From the NCBI GenBank assembly GCA_963717705.1, contig CAVQWT010000002.1, positions 620,001-684,000 on the forward strand: 64,000 nt of DNA, written 5' to 3'. Positions 8,869 to 17,120 of this stretch are shown here, in pieces. Source of the DNA: CAVQWT01 sp963717705. Its GTDB lineage: Bacteria; Pseudomonadota; Gammaproteobacteria; Burkholderiales; Casimicrobiaceae. Position 1 is the stretch's first letter. Each line of letters starts with the position of its first letter. The notes under the pieces are model-generated. The model did not search any database, was not told where the DNA came from, and was given only the letters and a program-made list of their open reading frames with translations. The position numbers were made by a program, and so were the translations under genes.

Positions 8869-9758
8869 CCCGGTGGCTGCGCGACCATCTGCGGGCCGGT
8901 CGCGCCGCCGCGGCGACTGCCCGCGCCGCGCCGCTGTCCACGGTGCTCTCGGTGCTGGCGCTCGCGGCGGCACTGGTGCTGCCGGTCACCGGGTACGCCG
9001 TGGTCGACGGGCTGGCGCGGATCGCCGCCCGGTTCGACACCGACTCCCAGATCGCGCTCTACCTCCTTCCCGGCGTCGACGCCAAGTCCCGGGAAGCCCT
9101 CGAACGCAGCCTGCGCGCGCGGCCGGGCATCAAGTCCGTCCGCACGATCACCCGCGAGCAGGCGCTCGCCGAACTCGAAGCGACCGAGGGGGTGCGCGAT
9201 CTCCTCGCCGGACTGGCCGGCAATCCGCTGCCCGACGCGATTGTCGTGCGGCCCGCAGTGCGCAGCCGCGATGCGCTCGGGGCGCTCAAGGCGGAGCTCG
9301 CCCGGTTGCCGGGCGTCGCCTCGGCGCAGGGCGACGCGGCCTGGGTCGAGCGACTGGACGCGATCGCGCGAACCGGCACGCTGCTGATCGGCGCGCTGGC
9401 GGCGCTGCTGGGCATCGCCGTCGTCGCGGTCACGTTCAACACCATCAGGCTGCAGGTCCTCACCCGGCGCGACGAGATCGAGATCGCCTCGCTGGTCGGC
9501 GCGACCCCCGGATGGCTGCGCCGGCCGTTTCTCTATTTCGGGATGCTGCAGGGTGCCGCCGCCGGCGTGGTCGCGACCGGCACCGGCGCCGTCCTGCTGT
9601 GGGTCGCCAACGCGCGGCTGGGTGAAACCCTGAGCGGTCTCGGCGCCGGCGCCACGATTCCGGTCATGACGCCACAGTTAGCGCTCACTGTCGTCCTGAC
9701 ATCCGCATTTCTTGGATGGCTCGGCGCCTGGCTATCTTTGGGGTCAGGTCGAATTTAG
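8865..9758 (+). CDS. ftsX: Cell-division ABC transporter permease FtsX
   Basis: FtsX is the integral-membrane partner of FtsE, and its large periplasmic loop activates murein hydrolases. The 297-residue protein has an N-terminal membrane helix (residues about 22-45), a periplasmic domain to about residue 165, then three further helices, the usual four-TM layout. The C-terminal helix WLGAWLSL is followed by only GSGRI. Those last residues and the stop lie inside a GGGGTCAGGTCGAATTTA element, so the native C-terminal tail may have been replaced. The start is the GTG overlapping the ftsE stop. rpoH lies downstream, as in many proteobacteria, but 324 bp away. Confidence 0.95.
   Translation: MTRWLRDHLRAGRAAAATARAAPLSTVLSVLALAAALVLPVTGYAVVDGLARIAARFDTDSQIALYLLPGVDAKSREALERSLRARPGIKSVRTITREQALAELEATEGVRDLLAGLAGNPLPDAIVVRPAVRSRDALGALKAELARLPGVASAQGDAAWVERLDAIARTGTLLIGALAALLGIAVVAVTFNTIRLQVLTRRDEIEIASLVGATPGWLRRPFLYFGMLQGAAAGVVATGTGAVLLWVANARLGETLSGLGAGATIPVMTPQLALTVVLTSAFLGWLGAWLSLGSGRI
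9737..9757. repeat. Possible REP-like element overlapping the ftsX stop
   Basis: The stretch containing GGGGTCAGGTCGAATTTA (9740-9757) spans the end of ftsX and supplies its TAG stop. Similar GGGTCAG-rich sequences are familiar as dispersed palindromic repeats in proteobacterial genomes. A partial inverted counterpart, TGACCC at 9813-9818, lies 70 bp downstream. Only one copy is visible in this window, so the repeat assignment is tentative. Confidence 0.3.
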
Positions 9759-10002
9759 GCGAACGCCGGTCCTCCGATGCCGTAACCTCGGCTCAGTCCA
9801 TATCACCCCATTTGACCCGGCGCCTGGCCGGTCGGCGATCGGCCGGACGGCCGACCCCGGGACGGTCGCCCGACCGTGGATGGCGCCGCCCACGGGAGCC
9901 GACGCGCGGCCCGCCGAGTCCGGACAGGGCACGCAGACCTTCCACCGGCGCAAGGTCGCGCGGGCTTACCCGACCAATCCACTCGGGAACTTTTGCCGGC
10001 TC
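9759..10002. other. Structured intergenic region between ftsX and rpoH
   Basis: No credible gene is seen here. The segment contains two inverted repeats. GGTCGGC (9830-9836) pairs with GCCGACC (9850-9856), a possible terminator of ftsYEX without a U tract. ACGGTCG (9862-9868) pairs with CGACCGT (9871-9877) across two bases, a near-perfect palindrome that could be a protein site. The right end leads into the CIRCE operator of rpoH. Confidence 0.4.
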
Positions 10003-10029
10003 TTAGCACTCTCAACGCCCGAGTGCTAA
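10003..10029 (+). promoter_or_regulatory. Perfect CIRCE operator (HrcA site) upstream of rpoH
   Basis: TTAGCACTC, nine bases (TCAACGCCC), then GAGTGCTAA: an exact match to the CIRCE consensus TTAGCACTC-N9-GAGTGCTAA bound by the heat-shock repressor HrcA. The left arm contains a -35-like TTAGCA (10003-10008). The right arm runs into a -10-like TAAAAT (10027-10032) with an 18-bp spacer, so bound HrcA would block this promoter. The rpoH ATG is 54 bp beyond the operator. CIRCE control of rpoH has been described for some betaproteobacteria; binding here is inferred from sequence. Confidence 0.9.
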
Positions 10030-10082
10030 AATGGCTCTCGGAGCGGCGGGGTGACCGCCGTGCCAACGATCAGGAGATTTCG

Positions 10083-10937
10083 ATGACCGGAACCGCACTG
10101 GCTTTCCCGACGCCCGCTTCACTGGGGAGTCTGGATCACTACATCCAGGCGGTGAACCGTTTCCCGCTGCTCACCGCCGAACAGGAAACCGCCCTCGGGC
10201 GACGGCTGAAGGCAAACGACGACCTCGAGGCCGCGCGGGGGCTCGTCCTTTCGCACCTGCGGCTCGTGGTCGCCGTCAGCCGCAACTACCTGGGCTACGG
10301 ACTGCCGCAGGCGGACCTCATCCAGGAAGGCAACATCGGGCTCATGAAGGCGGTGCGCCGCTTCGACCCCGAGCGCGGCGTCCGGCTCGTGTCGTTCGCG
10401 CTGCACTGGATCCGCGCCGAGATCCACGAGTACATCCTGCGCAACTGGCGGCTGGTCAAGGTCGCGACGACCAAGGCGCAGCGCAAGCTGTTCTTCAACT
10501 TGCGGAGCATGAAGACGCGGTCGGCGGCGCTGACCCCGACGGAAGCCGGCGCGATCGCCAAGGAACTCGGGGTCAAGCCGGAAGAGGTCCTGGAGATGGA
10601 GACCCGACTCACCGGCGGGGACATCGTGCTGGACCCGGCCCCGTCCGACGAGGGCGAGAGTTTCGGCCCGATCGCGTATCTGACCAACGCCGAGGACGAG
10701 CCCGCGCAGATCTACGAGCGCGAGGAGTCGGCGGCCAACCAAACCGAAGGCCTGAAGCAGGCCCTCGCGAAGCTCGACGCGCGCAGCCGCCGCATCATCG
10801 AGGCCCGCTGGCTGCGCGAGGAGAAACCTGCGACGCTGCAGGAGCTTGCCGACGAGTACGGCATCTCCGCGGAGCGGATTCGCCAGCTTGAAAGCAAGGC
10901 CATGAAGACCATGAAGGCGGCGATCGGCACGTTCTGA
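10083..10937 (+). CDS. rpoH: RNA polymerase heat-shock sigma factor RpoH (sigma-32)
   Basis: RpoH directs transcription of chaperone and protease genes during heat shock. The ATG at 10083 follows AGGAG by 7 bp and gives 284 residues, the standard length. Region 1.2 reads HYIQAVNRFPLLTAEQE, region 2.1-2.4 includes DLIQEGNIGLMKAVRRFDPERGVRLVSFALHWIRAEI, and region 2-3 contains the RpoH-box-like block RNWRLVKVATTKAQRKLFFNLR. Region 4.2 ends TLQELADEYGISAERIRQLESKAMKTMKAAI. The gene follows ftsYEX and is preceded by a perfect CIRCE element, so HrcA very probably represses it. Confidence 0.97.
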   Translation: MTGTALAFPTPASLGSLDHYIQAVNRFPLLTAEQETALGRRLKANDDLEAARGLVLSHLRLVVAVSRNYLGYGLPQADLIQEGNIGLMKAVRRFDPERGVRLVSFALHWIRAEIHEYILRNWRLVKVATTKAQRKLFFNLRSMKTRSAALTPTEAGAIAKELGVKPEEVLEMETRLTGGDIVLDPAPSDEGESFGPIAYLTNAEDEPAQIYEREESAANQTEGLKQALAKLDARSRRIIEARWLREEKPATLQELADEYGISAERIRQLESKAMKTMKAAIGTF

Positions 10938-10960
10938 GTCTCGAAGGCGGAAGCACGGAT

Positions 10961-10984
10961 GACGCCGGCCGCAGCGCCGGCGTC
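10961..10984 (+). terminator. Hairpin downstream of rpoH
   Basis: GACGCCGGC (10961-10969) and GCCGGCGTC (10976-10984) form a perfect 9-bp GC stem with a 6-base loop, starting 23 bp after the rpoH stop. The following CGTCGTTTCC has only a weak T run. The convergent kup gene stops at 11022, so the hairpin may separate the two. Confidence 0.5.
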
Positions 10985-11021
10985 GTCGTTTCCGGAAGCG
11001 CGCGGGGGGCGCCCGACCGCG

Positions 11022-12905
11022 TCAGAGCTCGACCTGCGTACCGAGCTCGACGACGCGGTTGGTCGGAATGCGGAAGAAGTCCGTCGCCTTGACGGCGTTC
11101 CTGGACATCGACACGAACAGGCGCTCGCGCCAAAGCGCCATGCCCGGGGTGACGGTCGCGATCAGCGTCTCGCGCGAGACGAAGAACGACGTGTCCATCA
11201 TGTCGAAGCTGAAGCCGCGGCGACCGCAGGCGTCGAGCAGCGACGGCACGTCGGGGTCTTCCTTGAACCCGAAGTTCGCGTGGATCTGCCAGAACGTGGT
11301 CCCGATCTCGGCGATCTCGACCCGTTCCGCCAGCGGCACGATGGGGATGTCGCGCGTGTGCACCGTCAGGAACACCACACGCTCGTGCAGCACCTTGTTG
11401 TGCTTGAGGTTGTGCAGCAGCGCGTGCGGCACGCGCCCCGGCGTCGACGCCATGAACACCGCCGTGCCCGCGACCCGCGGCGGCGGGCTCGCCTCGATGC
11501 TCTCGATGAAGAGGTCGAGCGGCATCGAATCCTCGGCCAGCCGCTTCATCAGCACCTGCCGCCCGCGCTTCCACGTCGTCAGCAGCGTGAACACGACGCC
11601 GCCGATCAGCAGCGGGAACCAGCCGCCTTCGGGAATCTTCAGCGAGTTCGACGCCAGGAAAGCGAAATCGATCAGCGCGAGCGGAACCGCTATGCCCAGC
11701 GACACCGCCCGCGACCAGTGCCAGATGCGGCGCATCACGAAGTAGATCAGCACCGAGTCGATCAGCATCGCCAGCGTGACCGCGATTCCGTAGGCGCCGG
11801 CCAGGTTGCTCGAGCTGCGGAATCCGAGCACGAGCAGGATCACGGCGACCAGCAGCGTCCAGTTGATGAACGGGACGTAGATCTGGCCGATCTCCTGGTG
11901 CGACGTGTGCATGATCTTGATGCGCGGGCAGTAGCCCATCTGGATCGCCTGCCGGGTGAGCGAGAAGGCGCCGGATATGACCGCCTGCGACGCGATCACC
12001 GTCGCGCAGGTCGCCAGGATCACCAGCGGCAGCAGCCCCCACTGCGGAGCGAGCAGGTAAAACGGGTTCTTGATCGCGGCGGGGTTGGCCAGCAGCAGCG
12101 CGCCCTGCCCGAAGTAGTTCATCACCAATGCCGGCATCACGAACACCAGCCACGCGCGGCGGATCGGCGACGCGCCGAAGTGCCCCATGTCGGCGTACAG
12201 CGCCTCGGTCCCGGTCACCGCGAGCACGACCGCGCCGAGCGCCAGGAATGCCGCCGTCGGGTTGTCCCCGACGAAGACCACGGCGTAGTGCGGCGAGAGC
12301 GCCAGCAGCACCGCGGGGTTCTGGACGATCTGCGTCAACCCCAGCACCGCCAGCACGACGAACCACAGAGCGCAGATCGGGCCGAAGAGCGCGCCCACCG
12401 ACCCGGTGCCCCGCTTCTGTATCCAGAACAGGCCGACCAGGATCACCAGCGTCAGCGGCACGATGAACGGGTGCAGCAGCGGGGTGATCACCTCGATCCC
12501 CTCGACCGCGGAGAGCACGGAGATCGCGGGCGTGATCATCGCGTCGCCGAAGAACATCGCCGATCCGAAGATGCCGAGGCCGACGAGCCACCAGCGCAGC
12601 TTCGCCTGGCCCTCGGTGCCGCGCGACACCAGCGCCGTCAGGGCCAGGATGCCGCCCTCGCCGCGGTTGTCGGCGCGCATGATGAGCACGACGTACTTGA
12701 GCGTGACCACGACGACCAGCGCCCAGAAGATGACCGACAGGAGGCCGTAGACGTTCTCCGGCGTGAACGCGAGCGCGTGGTGGCCGCCGAAGACCTCGCG
12801 CATCGTGTACAGCGGACTCGTGCCGATGTCGCCGTAGACGACGCCGACGGCGCCCAGCATCAGCACCGCGCTGCGGCCGCGCCCGCCGGCCGCGCCCTCA
12901 GCCAT
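11022..12905 (-). CDS. kup: Potassium uptake protein Kup
   Basis: Kup (HAK/KUP family) is a proton-coupled low-affinity potassium importer in the inner membrane. The 627-residue length is normal. The N-terminal signature VVYGDIGTSPLYTMREVF is intact, followed by about twelve predicted membrane helices to about residue 450 and a cytoplasmic C-terminal domain. The start codon overlaps the 3' end of the NtrX-like regulator by 8 bp, so kup appears to be the last gene of the DUF4390-NtrY-NtrX-kup run. Potassium transport genes (trkA/trkH) occupy this position in several relatives; kup here may be a functional substitute. Confidence 0.95.
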   Translation of the reverse strand: MAEGAAGGRGRSAVLMLGAVGVVYGDIGTSPLYTMREVFGGHHALAFTPENVYGLLSVIFWALVVVVTLKYVVLIMRADNRGEGGILALTALVSRGTEGQAKLRWWLVGLGIFGSAMFFGDAMITPAISVLSAVEGIEVITPLLHPFIVPLTLVILVGLFWIQKRGTGSVGALFGPICALWFVVLAVLGLTQIVQNPAVLLALSPHYAVVFVGDNPTAAFLALGAVVLAVTGTEALYADMGHFGASPIRRAWLVFVMPALVMNYFGQGALLLANPAAIKNPFYLLAPQWGLLPLVILATCATVIASQAVISGAFSLTRQAIQMGYCPRIKIMHTSHQEIGQIYVPFINWTLLVAVILLVLGFRSSSNLAGAYGIAVTLAMLIDSVLIYFVMRRIWHWSRAVSLGIAVPLALIDFAFLASNSLKIPEGGWFPLLIGGVVFTLLTTWKRGRQVLMKRLAEDSMPLDLFIESIEASPPPRVAGTAVFMASTPGRVPHALLHNLKHNKVLHERVVFLTVHTRDIPIVPLAERVEIAEIGTTFWQIHANFGFKEDPDVPSLLDACGRRGFSFDMMDTSFFVSRETLIATVTPGMALWRERLFVSMSRNAVKATDFFRIPTNRVVELGTQVEL

Positions 12906-14235
12906 TCCCGGTCCCGCTGCCGTTGCCGCCCGCGGGGTCCTCTCCGCGGCGCGCGAAGCGGATGTTGAGCTGCTTCAGCTTGCGATAGAGGTGGGTTCGC
13001 TCGAGGCCGGCCTTGTCGGCGACGCGACTCATGTTGTTCTGTTCGCGGCCGAGCAGCTGTTCGAAGTAGATCCGCTCGAACGCCTCGCGCGCCTCGCGCA
13101 GCGGCAGCTCGAAGAACCGGGCGGTGATCTCGGGCGCGACCGCCGGGTTCATCGCCGCCGCCTCGCCCAGCAGCCGCCGGACGTGGTCCGGAGTCAGCTC
13201 GAACTGCCCGGCGGTCAGCGCGAGATTGGCGACGACGTTGTACAGGTGATCGAGGTTGCCCGGCCAGTAGGCATTGGTCAGCGCCGTGAGCGCCGCGGGC
13301 GAGAGGGTGCCCATCGAACGGGCGCCCTCCTGCTGCGCGTTCTTCTGCGTCGCGGCGATGTCCTGCCAGCACCGCTCGACCAGCGAAGGGATGTCCTCGC
13401 GACGGGAGCGCAGCGGCGGCAGCACGACCGCCCCCGCGGACAGCGCCGCGAGCAGCGCCGCGTCGAACTTGCCCTCGGCCGCGAGGTTGCCCAGCGGCTC
13501 GGCGCTGGTGGCGATGAGCGTGACGGTTGCGCGCTCGAGCTTCGGCAGCAGGAAGGCGAGCCCCTTCTGCTCGGTCCTCGAGTACTGGCCGATCTCGGAG
13601 CAATGAAGCGTGCCCTCGCGCGCCTCGTCGAGCAGCGCCATCGGGTTTCCCGCGAGCCGGGCGCCCGACGCCAGCGTCAGGAACGGGGTGCCCGGGACCG
13701 CCAGAGCGCGCGCGGTGATGTCGTGGCCCGTGCCCGGCTCGCCCAGCAGCAGCACCGGACGGCGCGCCTCGAGGATCTGCTCAAGGCGCCGCTCGGCGTC
13801 GCGGACGACGTTGCTGGAGCCGAGGCCGGTCAGCGAGACGCGCCGGGGCTCCTTCGCGGCCGCCGTCTTGAGGGCGCGCGACACCGTGGCCAGCAGCTTC
13901 TGCAGCCCGACCGGCTTCTCGAGGAAGTCGAAGGCGCCGATCCGGGTCGCCTCGACGGCGGTCTCGATGGTGCCGTGTCCGGACATCATCACCACCGGCA
14001 TCGTCAGCGTGCCCGCCGCCGCCCATTCGCGCAGCAGCGTCACGCCGTCGGTGTCGGGCATCCAGATGTCGAGCAGGACCAGCGCCGGCTGCCGCAGGGC
14101 GCGGTACGCGCGCGCGGCCGTCGCGTTCTCCGCGAGCGCGACGCGATAGCCCTCGTCCTGCAGGATCTCCGACAGGAGCTCGCGTATGCCGACTTCGTCG
14201 TCGACGACCAGGATCTCGCGGATCGGGGCGCTCAT
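12898..14235 (-). CDS. ntrX: NtrX-like response regulator with degenerate AAA+ domain
   Basis: A 445-residue regulator. The REC domain (about 1-120) has the acidic pair in VVDDEVG and the phospho-acceptor in LVLLDIWMPDTDG. The central sigma-54 AAA+ domain (about 150-375) is degraded: the Walker A position reads GEPGTGHD with histidine in place of the catalytic lysine, the Walker B region reads HCSEIG instead of LDEIG, and the GAFTGA loop that contacts sigma-54 is absent. A Fis-type helix-turn-helix is intact at the C-terminus (NNMSRVADKAGLERTHLYRKLKQL). It therefore probably binds DNA without acting as a sigma-54 ATPase activator. The kinase NtrY is encoded 7 bp upstream. Confidence 0.88.
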   Translation of the reverse strand: MSAPIREILVVDDEVGIRELLSEILQDEGYRVALAENATAARAYRALRQPALVLLDIWMPDTDGVTLLREWAAAGTLTMPVVMMSGHGTIETAVEATRIGAFDFLEKPVGLQKLLATVSRALKTAAAKEPRRVSLTGLGSSNVVRDAERRLEQILEARRPVLLLGEPGTGHDITARALAVPGTPFLTLASGARLAGNPMALLDEAREGTLHCSEIGQYSRTEQKGLAFLLPKLERATVTLIATSAEPLGNLAAEGKFDAALLAALSAGAVVLPPLRSRREDIPSLVERCWQDIAATQKNAQQEGARSMGTLSPAALTALTNAYWPGNLDHLYNVVANLALTAGQFELTPDHVRRLLGEAAAMNPAVAPEITARFFELPLREAREAFERIYFEQLLGREQNNMSRVADKAGLERTHLYRKLKQLNIRFARRGEDPAGGNGSGTGNG

Positions 14236-14242
14236 CGGGGAG

Positions 14243-16399
14243 TCACGCCGGTGCCTGCGAGACCGGGAGCACGAGCGTCACGCGGGCGCCGCAGGGGTCG
14301 CGGTGCCCGATCTCGACGCGCCCGCCATGCTCGTCGATGATCTTCTTGACGATGGCGAGACCGAGCCCGGTGCCCTTGGCCTTGGTGGTGATGTAGGGCT
14401 CAAACGCCCGCTGGGCGACTTCGTCGGCGAAGCCCGGCCCGCCGTCGGCGAACGACAGGCGGACGTCGCCGTCCTGGCGCTCCAGCGAGATCTCGAAGCG
14501 CGGTTCGGCGACGTCGGCCTGCGCGTCGATCGCGTTCTGCAGCAGGTTGTGGAACACCTGGCGCAGGCGGGTGGGCTCGGCCAGGACGGTGACCGGGGCG
14601 GCGGGGAGTGACAGATTCATGTTGGGGCGCAGATTGTCGTATAGAGCGAGTACGTCGAGCAAGAGCGCGGCCAGATCCACGGTCTGCATCGTCCCTGGCC
14701 GCGGCTGCCGCGCGTAGACGGCGAAGTCGTCGACCATGTGCTTCATTGCCGCGACCTGCGCAATGATCGTCTGGGAGCCGCGCTTGAGCGTCTCCTGGTC
14801 CGCGGCATCGAGCTTGGGCGCGAGCTTGAGTTCCAGTCGTTCGGCGGACAACTGGATCGGGGTCAGCGGGTTCTTGATTTCATGCGCGAGGCGGCGCGCC
14901 ACTTCCGCCCACGCCGCATCGCGCTGCGCCTGCGCAAGGTCGGTGACGTCGTCAAAAACGACGACGTAACCGGCGACCGGGGTCACCGGCAACCGCGAAC
15001 CACGCAGCATCAGGATGCGCGTCAGGTTCGCCACCGTCAACTCCACCTGTTTCTGCCACTGACCCTCGCGGCTCGCCCGAAACCCCTCGGCGGCGAGCTC
15101 GGCGAACGGAGCGAGCCCGGGCAGCCTGCCGCCCCAGTCGGACAGCGGCAGGCCGGTCAGCTCGGCGAGCGGCTGCTGCAGGATCACCGCCGCGCTCGCG
15201 TTGGCGGTGCGCAGGCGCAGGCGATCGTCGAACGCAAGCACGCCGGCCGACAGGTTGCCGAGGATGCTCTCGAGATAGGCGCGTGTCGTTTCCGTCGCCC
15301 GCCGCGACTCCTCGGTCTTCTGCTGCGCCTCGGCGAGCTGCGCAGTCATCGTGTTGAACGATTCGGTGAGCACCCCGAGCTCGTCGCGCGACGTGACCTG
15401 CATGCGGCGCGTAAAGTCGCCCTGCGCCACCGCCCGGGTGCCGGCCGCGAGCTCCCCCAGGGGCTCGGCGAAACGCTCGGACAACAGCACCGCGAGGCCC
15501 AGCGCCGAGGTCAGCGCGAGCAGCAGCGTCAGCGTCAGCGTCAGCCGGTAGAGGCGCTTGAGCGCGCCGCGCGTGAACGAGATCTCCTGATAGTCGCGCG
15601 CGCCCGTCTGCACCTTTTCCATCTCCAGCGCGAGCGCCTTCGGCACGGGCTCGACGACCTGCAGCAGCTTGAGCGGCTCGAGCCGGTCGTCGCTGTTGAC
15701 AGGGACGACGACGCGCAGCACCAGGCCGCCGCCGGCGGGTTGCTCGATCGCCGTGTACGTCTGCTGCAGCCGCGCCCGCCGCAGCGCCTGCGCCGGGGGC
15801 GGCTCCGGCGTGCCGGTCGAGCCGCCGACGCCCGCGACTGCGAGCACCGCGCCGGTGGTCGAGAACAGCGCCGCTTCGTACACGCCGGCCTGCTCGGCGG
15901 CGCGATTCAGCCGCGACACGACGCTTCCCGCGCCCGGTTCGCCGAGCGTGGCGGCGATCTGCCCGGCCTTGTTGCCGGCTTCGCGCTGCAGGTAGTCGAG
16001 GGCATTGCGCCCGAGGTTCAGGCCGCCGTCGAGCGCACGGTCGACGCGCACGTCGAACCAGCTTTCGATGCTCTTGCCCAGGAACTGGACCGACACGGCG
16101 TACACCAGCGCGCCCGGCAGCACTGCGACCAGAGCGAACAGCAGCACCAGCCGCAGCGCAAGCCGCGACCCGAACACGCCCCGGCGCAGGCTGCGCACCA
16201 GCCGCAGCAGCTGGTAGCCGACCAGCAGCATCAGCAGCGTGACGAGCACGCCGTTGCCGATCAGCAGCAGGTCGTAGCGCCCCGCGAACAGGTCGGTGTT
16301 GGCCGTGGCGGTGGCCAGCAGGAAGAGCAGGATCGCCCCCAGCCCGACCAGGGTGACCAGCAGCCAGCGCAGGCCGCGTCCGCCGAGGAGCCTGCTCAC
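14243..16399 (-). CDS. ntrY: NtrY-like membrane sensor histidine kinase
   Basis: A 718-residue kinase with GTG start at 16399 overlapping the DUF4390 stop (GTGA). Two or three N-terminal membrane helices (about 12-100) precede an extracytoplasmic sensor region and another helix near residue 280. Then come HAMP (about 300-355), a PAS domain (about 370-480), and the dimerisation/phosphoacceptor segment ARRLAHEIKNPLTPIQLSAERL with the phosphorylated histidine. The HATPase domain shows the N box NLLQNAIDA, a G1 box FADGGPGFADE and the G2 box GTGLGLAIVKKI. It should phosphorylate the adjacent NtrX-like regulator. The usual NtrYX stimuli (nitrogen, redox, envelope) are family knowledge and not visible here. 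Confidence 0.9.
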   Translation of the reverse strand: MSRLLGGRGLRWLLVTLVGLGAILLFLLATATANTDLFAGRYDLLLIGNGVLVTLLMLLVGYQLLRLVRSLRRGVFGSRLALRLVLLFALVAVLPGALVYAVSVQFLGKSIESWFDVRVDRALDGGLNLGRNALDYLQREAGNKAGQIAATLGEPGAGSVVSRLNRAAEQAGVYEAALFSTTGAVLAVAGVGGSTGTPEPPPAQALRRARLQQTYTAIEQPAGGGLVLRVVVPVNSDDRLEPLKLLQVVEPVPKALALEMEKVQTGARDYQEISFTRGALKRLYRLTLTLTLLLALTSALGLAVLLSERFAEPLGELAAGTRAVAQGDFTRRMQVTSRDELGVLTESFNTMTAQLAEAQQKTEESRRATETTRAYLESILGNLSAGVLAFDDRLRLRTANASAAVILQQPLAELTGLPLSDWGGRLPGLAPFAELAAEGFRASREGQWQKQVELTVANLTRILMLRGSRLPVTPVAGYVVVFDDVTDLAQAQRDAAWAEVARRLAHEIKNPLTPIQLSAERLELKLAPKLDAADQETLKRGSQTIIAQVAAMKHMVDDFAVYARQPRPGTMQTVDLAALLLDVLALYDNLRPNMNLSLPAAPVTVLAEPTRLRQVFHNLLQNAIDAQADVAEPRFEISLERQDGDVRLSFADGGPGFADEVAQRAFEPYITTKAKGTGLGLAIVKKIIDEHGGRVEIGHRDPCGARVTLVLPVSQAPA

Positions 16400-16980
16400 G
16401 GCGTGAAGTTCCAGCGGTGCCAGCCCGAGTCGAGCGTCCATTCGCGCGAGGCGATGGCGTTGACCTGGAAGGGCTTGGGCAACTGGTTGGTGTCGAGGCG
16501 CAGGCGAACCGAGGCGACGTAGCGGTCGCCGCGAACGACCTGGTCGCGCCGCCCGACCTCGCGGGCGGTGACGCGGGACAGGAAGCGCTCGACCTCGGCC
16601 GCCGTGGTCAGCGACTGGGCCAGCAGCCCGCTCGAGATCCGGTACGTTTGGGTCAGCGCCTGCCACGCCACGCGATTCTGGCTGGTCGCCGTCAGCACCT
16701 TCTCGTCCACCCAGTACCAGCGCGGCCGCGTCAGCTCGAATTCGAGGACGAAATACAGCGGGATGCCCTTCTGCAGCGCCTCGTCGAGTGTGGCGTTGAG
16801 CGCGAGATCGAATTCGGCGTTGAGGACGAGCGCGTCCTCCTCGACGCGCAGTTCCGCGTTCGTGACGCCGATGACGTCGGCGCGCGCGGGCACCGCGACG
16901 CAGCCGAGCGCCACCAGCAGGACGACGCAGGCGCGCAGGGCGGCAATCACGATCGGGCGGAAGGACGGCGAGGGAAGCAT
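16396..16980 (-). CDS. DUF4390 secreted protein
   Basis: A 194-residue protein starting MLPSPSFRPIVIAALRACVV. A signal peptide ends near residue 34 at P-A-R-A. The mature domain is rich in beta strands and contains PLYFVLEFELTRPRWYWVDE and a tryptophan-rich end (SREWTLDSGWHRWNFTP), as in the DUF4390 family. Members lie almost invariably between rsmB and an NtrY-type kinase in betaproteobacteria, suggesting a periplasmic or membrane-associated partner of that kinase's sensor region; this is inference from position. The stop overlaps the kinase start. Confidence 0.85.
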   Translation of the reverse strand: MLPSPSFRPIVIAALRACVVLLVALGCVAVPARADVIGVTNAELRVEEDALVLNAEFDLALNATLDEALQKGIPLYFVLEFELTRPRWYWVDEKVLTATSQNRVAWQALTQTYRISSGLLAQSLTTAAEVERFLSRVTAREVGRRDQVVRGDRYVASVRLRLDTNQLPKPFQVNAIASREWTLDSGWHRWNFTP

Positions 16981-17120
16981 GCCGGGCGGTGCGCTGGCTC
17001 GGAAGGGTCGGGGCGCGCTCCGACGGAGTGAACGAACGAGGGAGTTACGGTATCGCCGATGGTCGGGCACGATCGATCCGCGCCGAACCTGGCCGCGCCG
17101 GGGGCGCCGGGGCGATACGG

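Noticed and set aside
12991..16522. Long plus-strand open frames opposite NtrX and NtrY (449 and 594 codons).
   Set aside because: They mirror conserved kinase and regulator genes and have the composition of GC-rich antisense frames.
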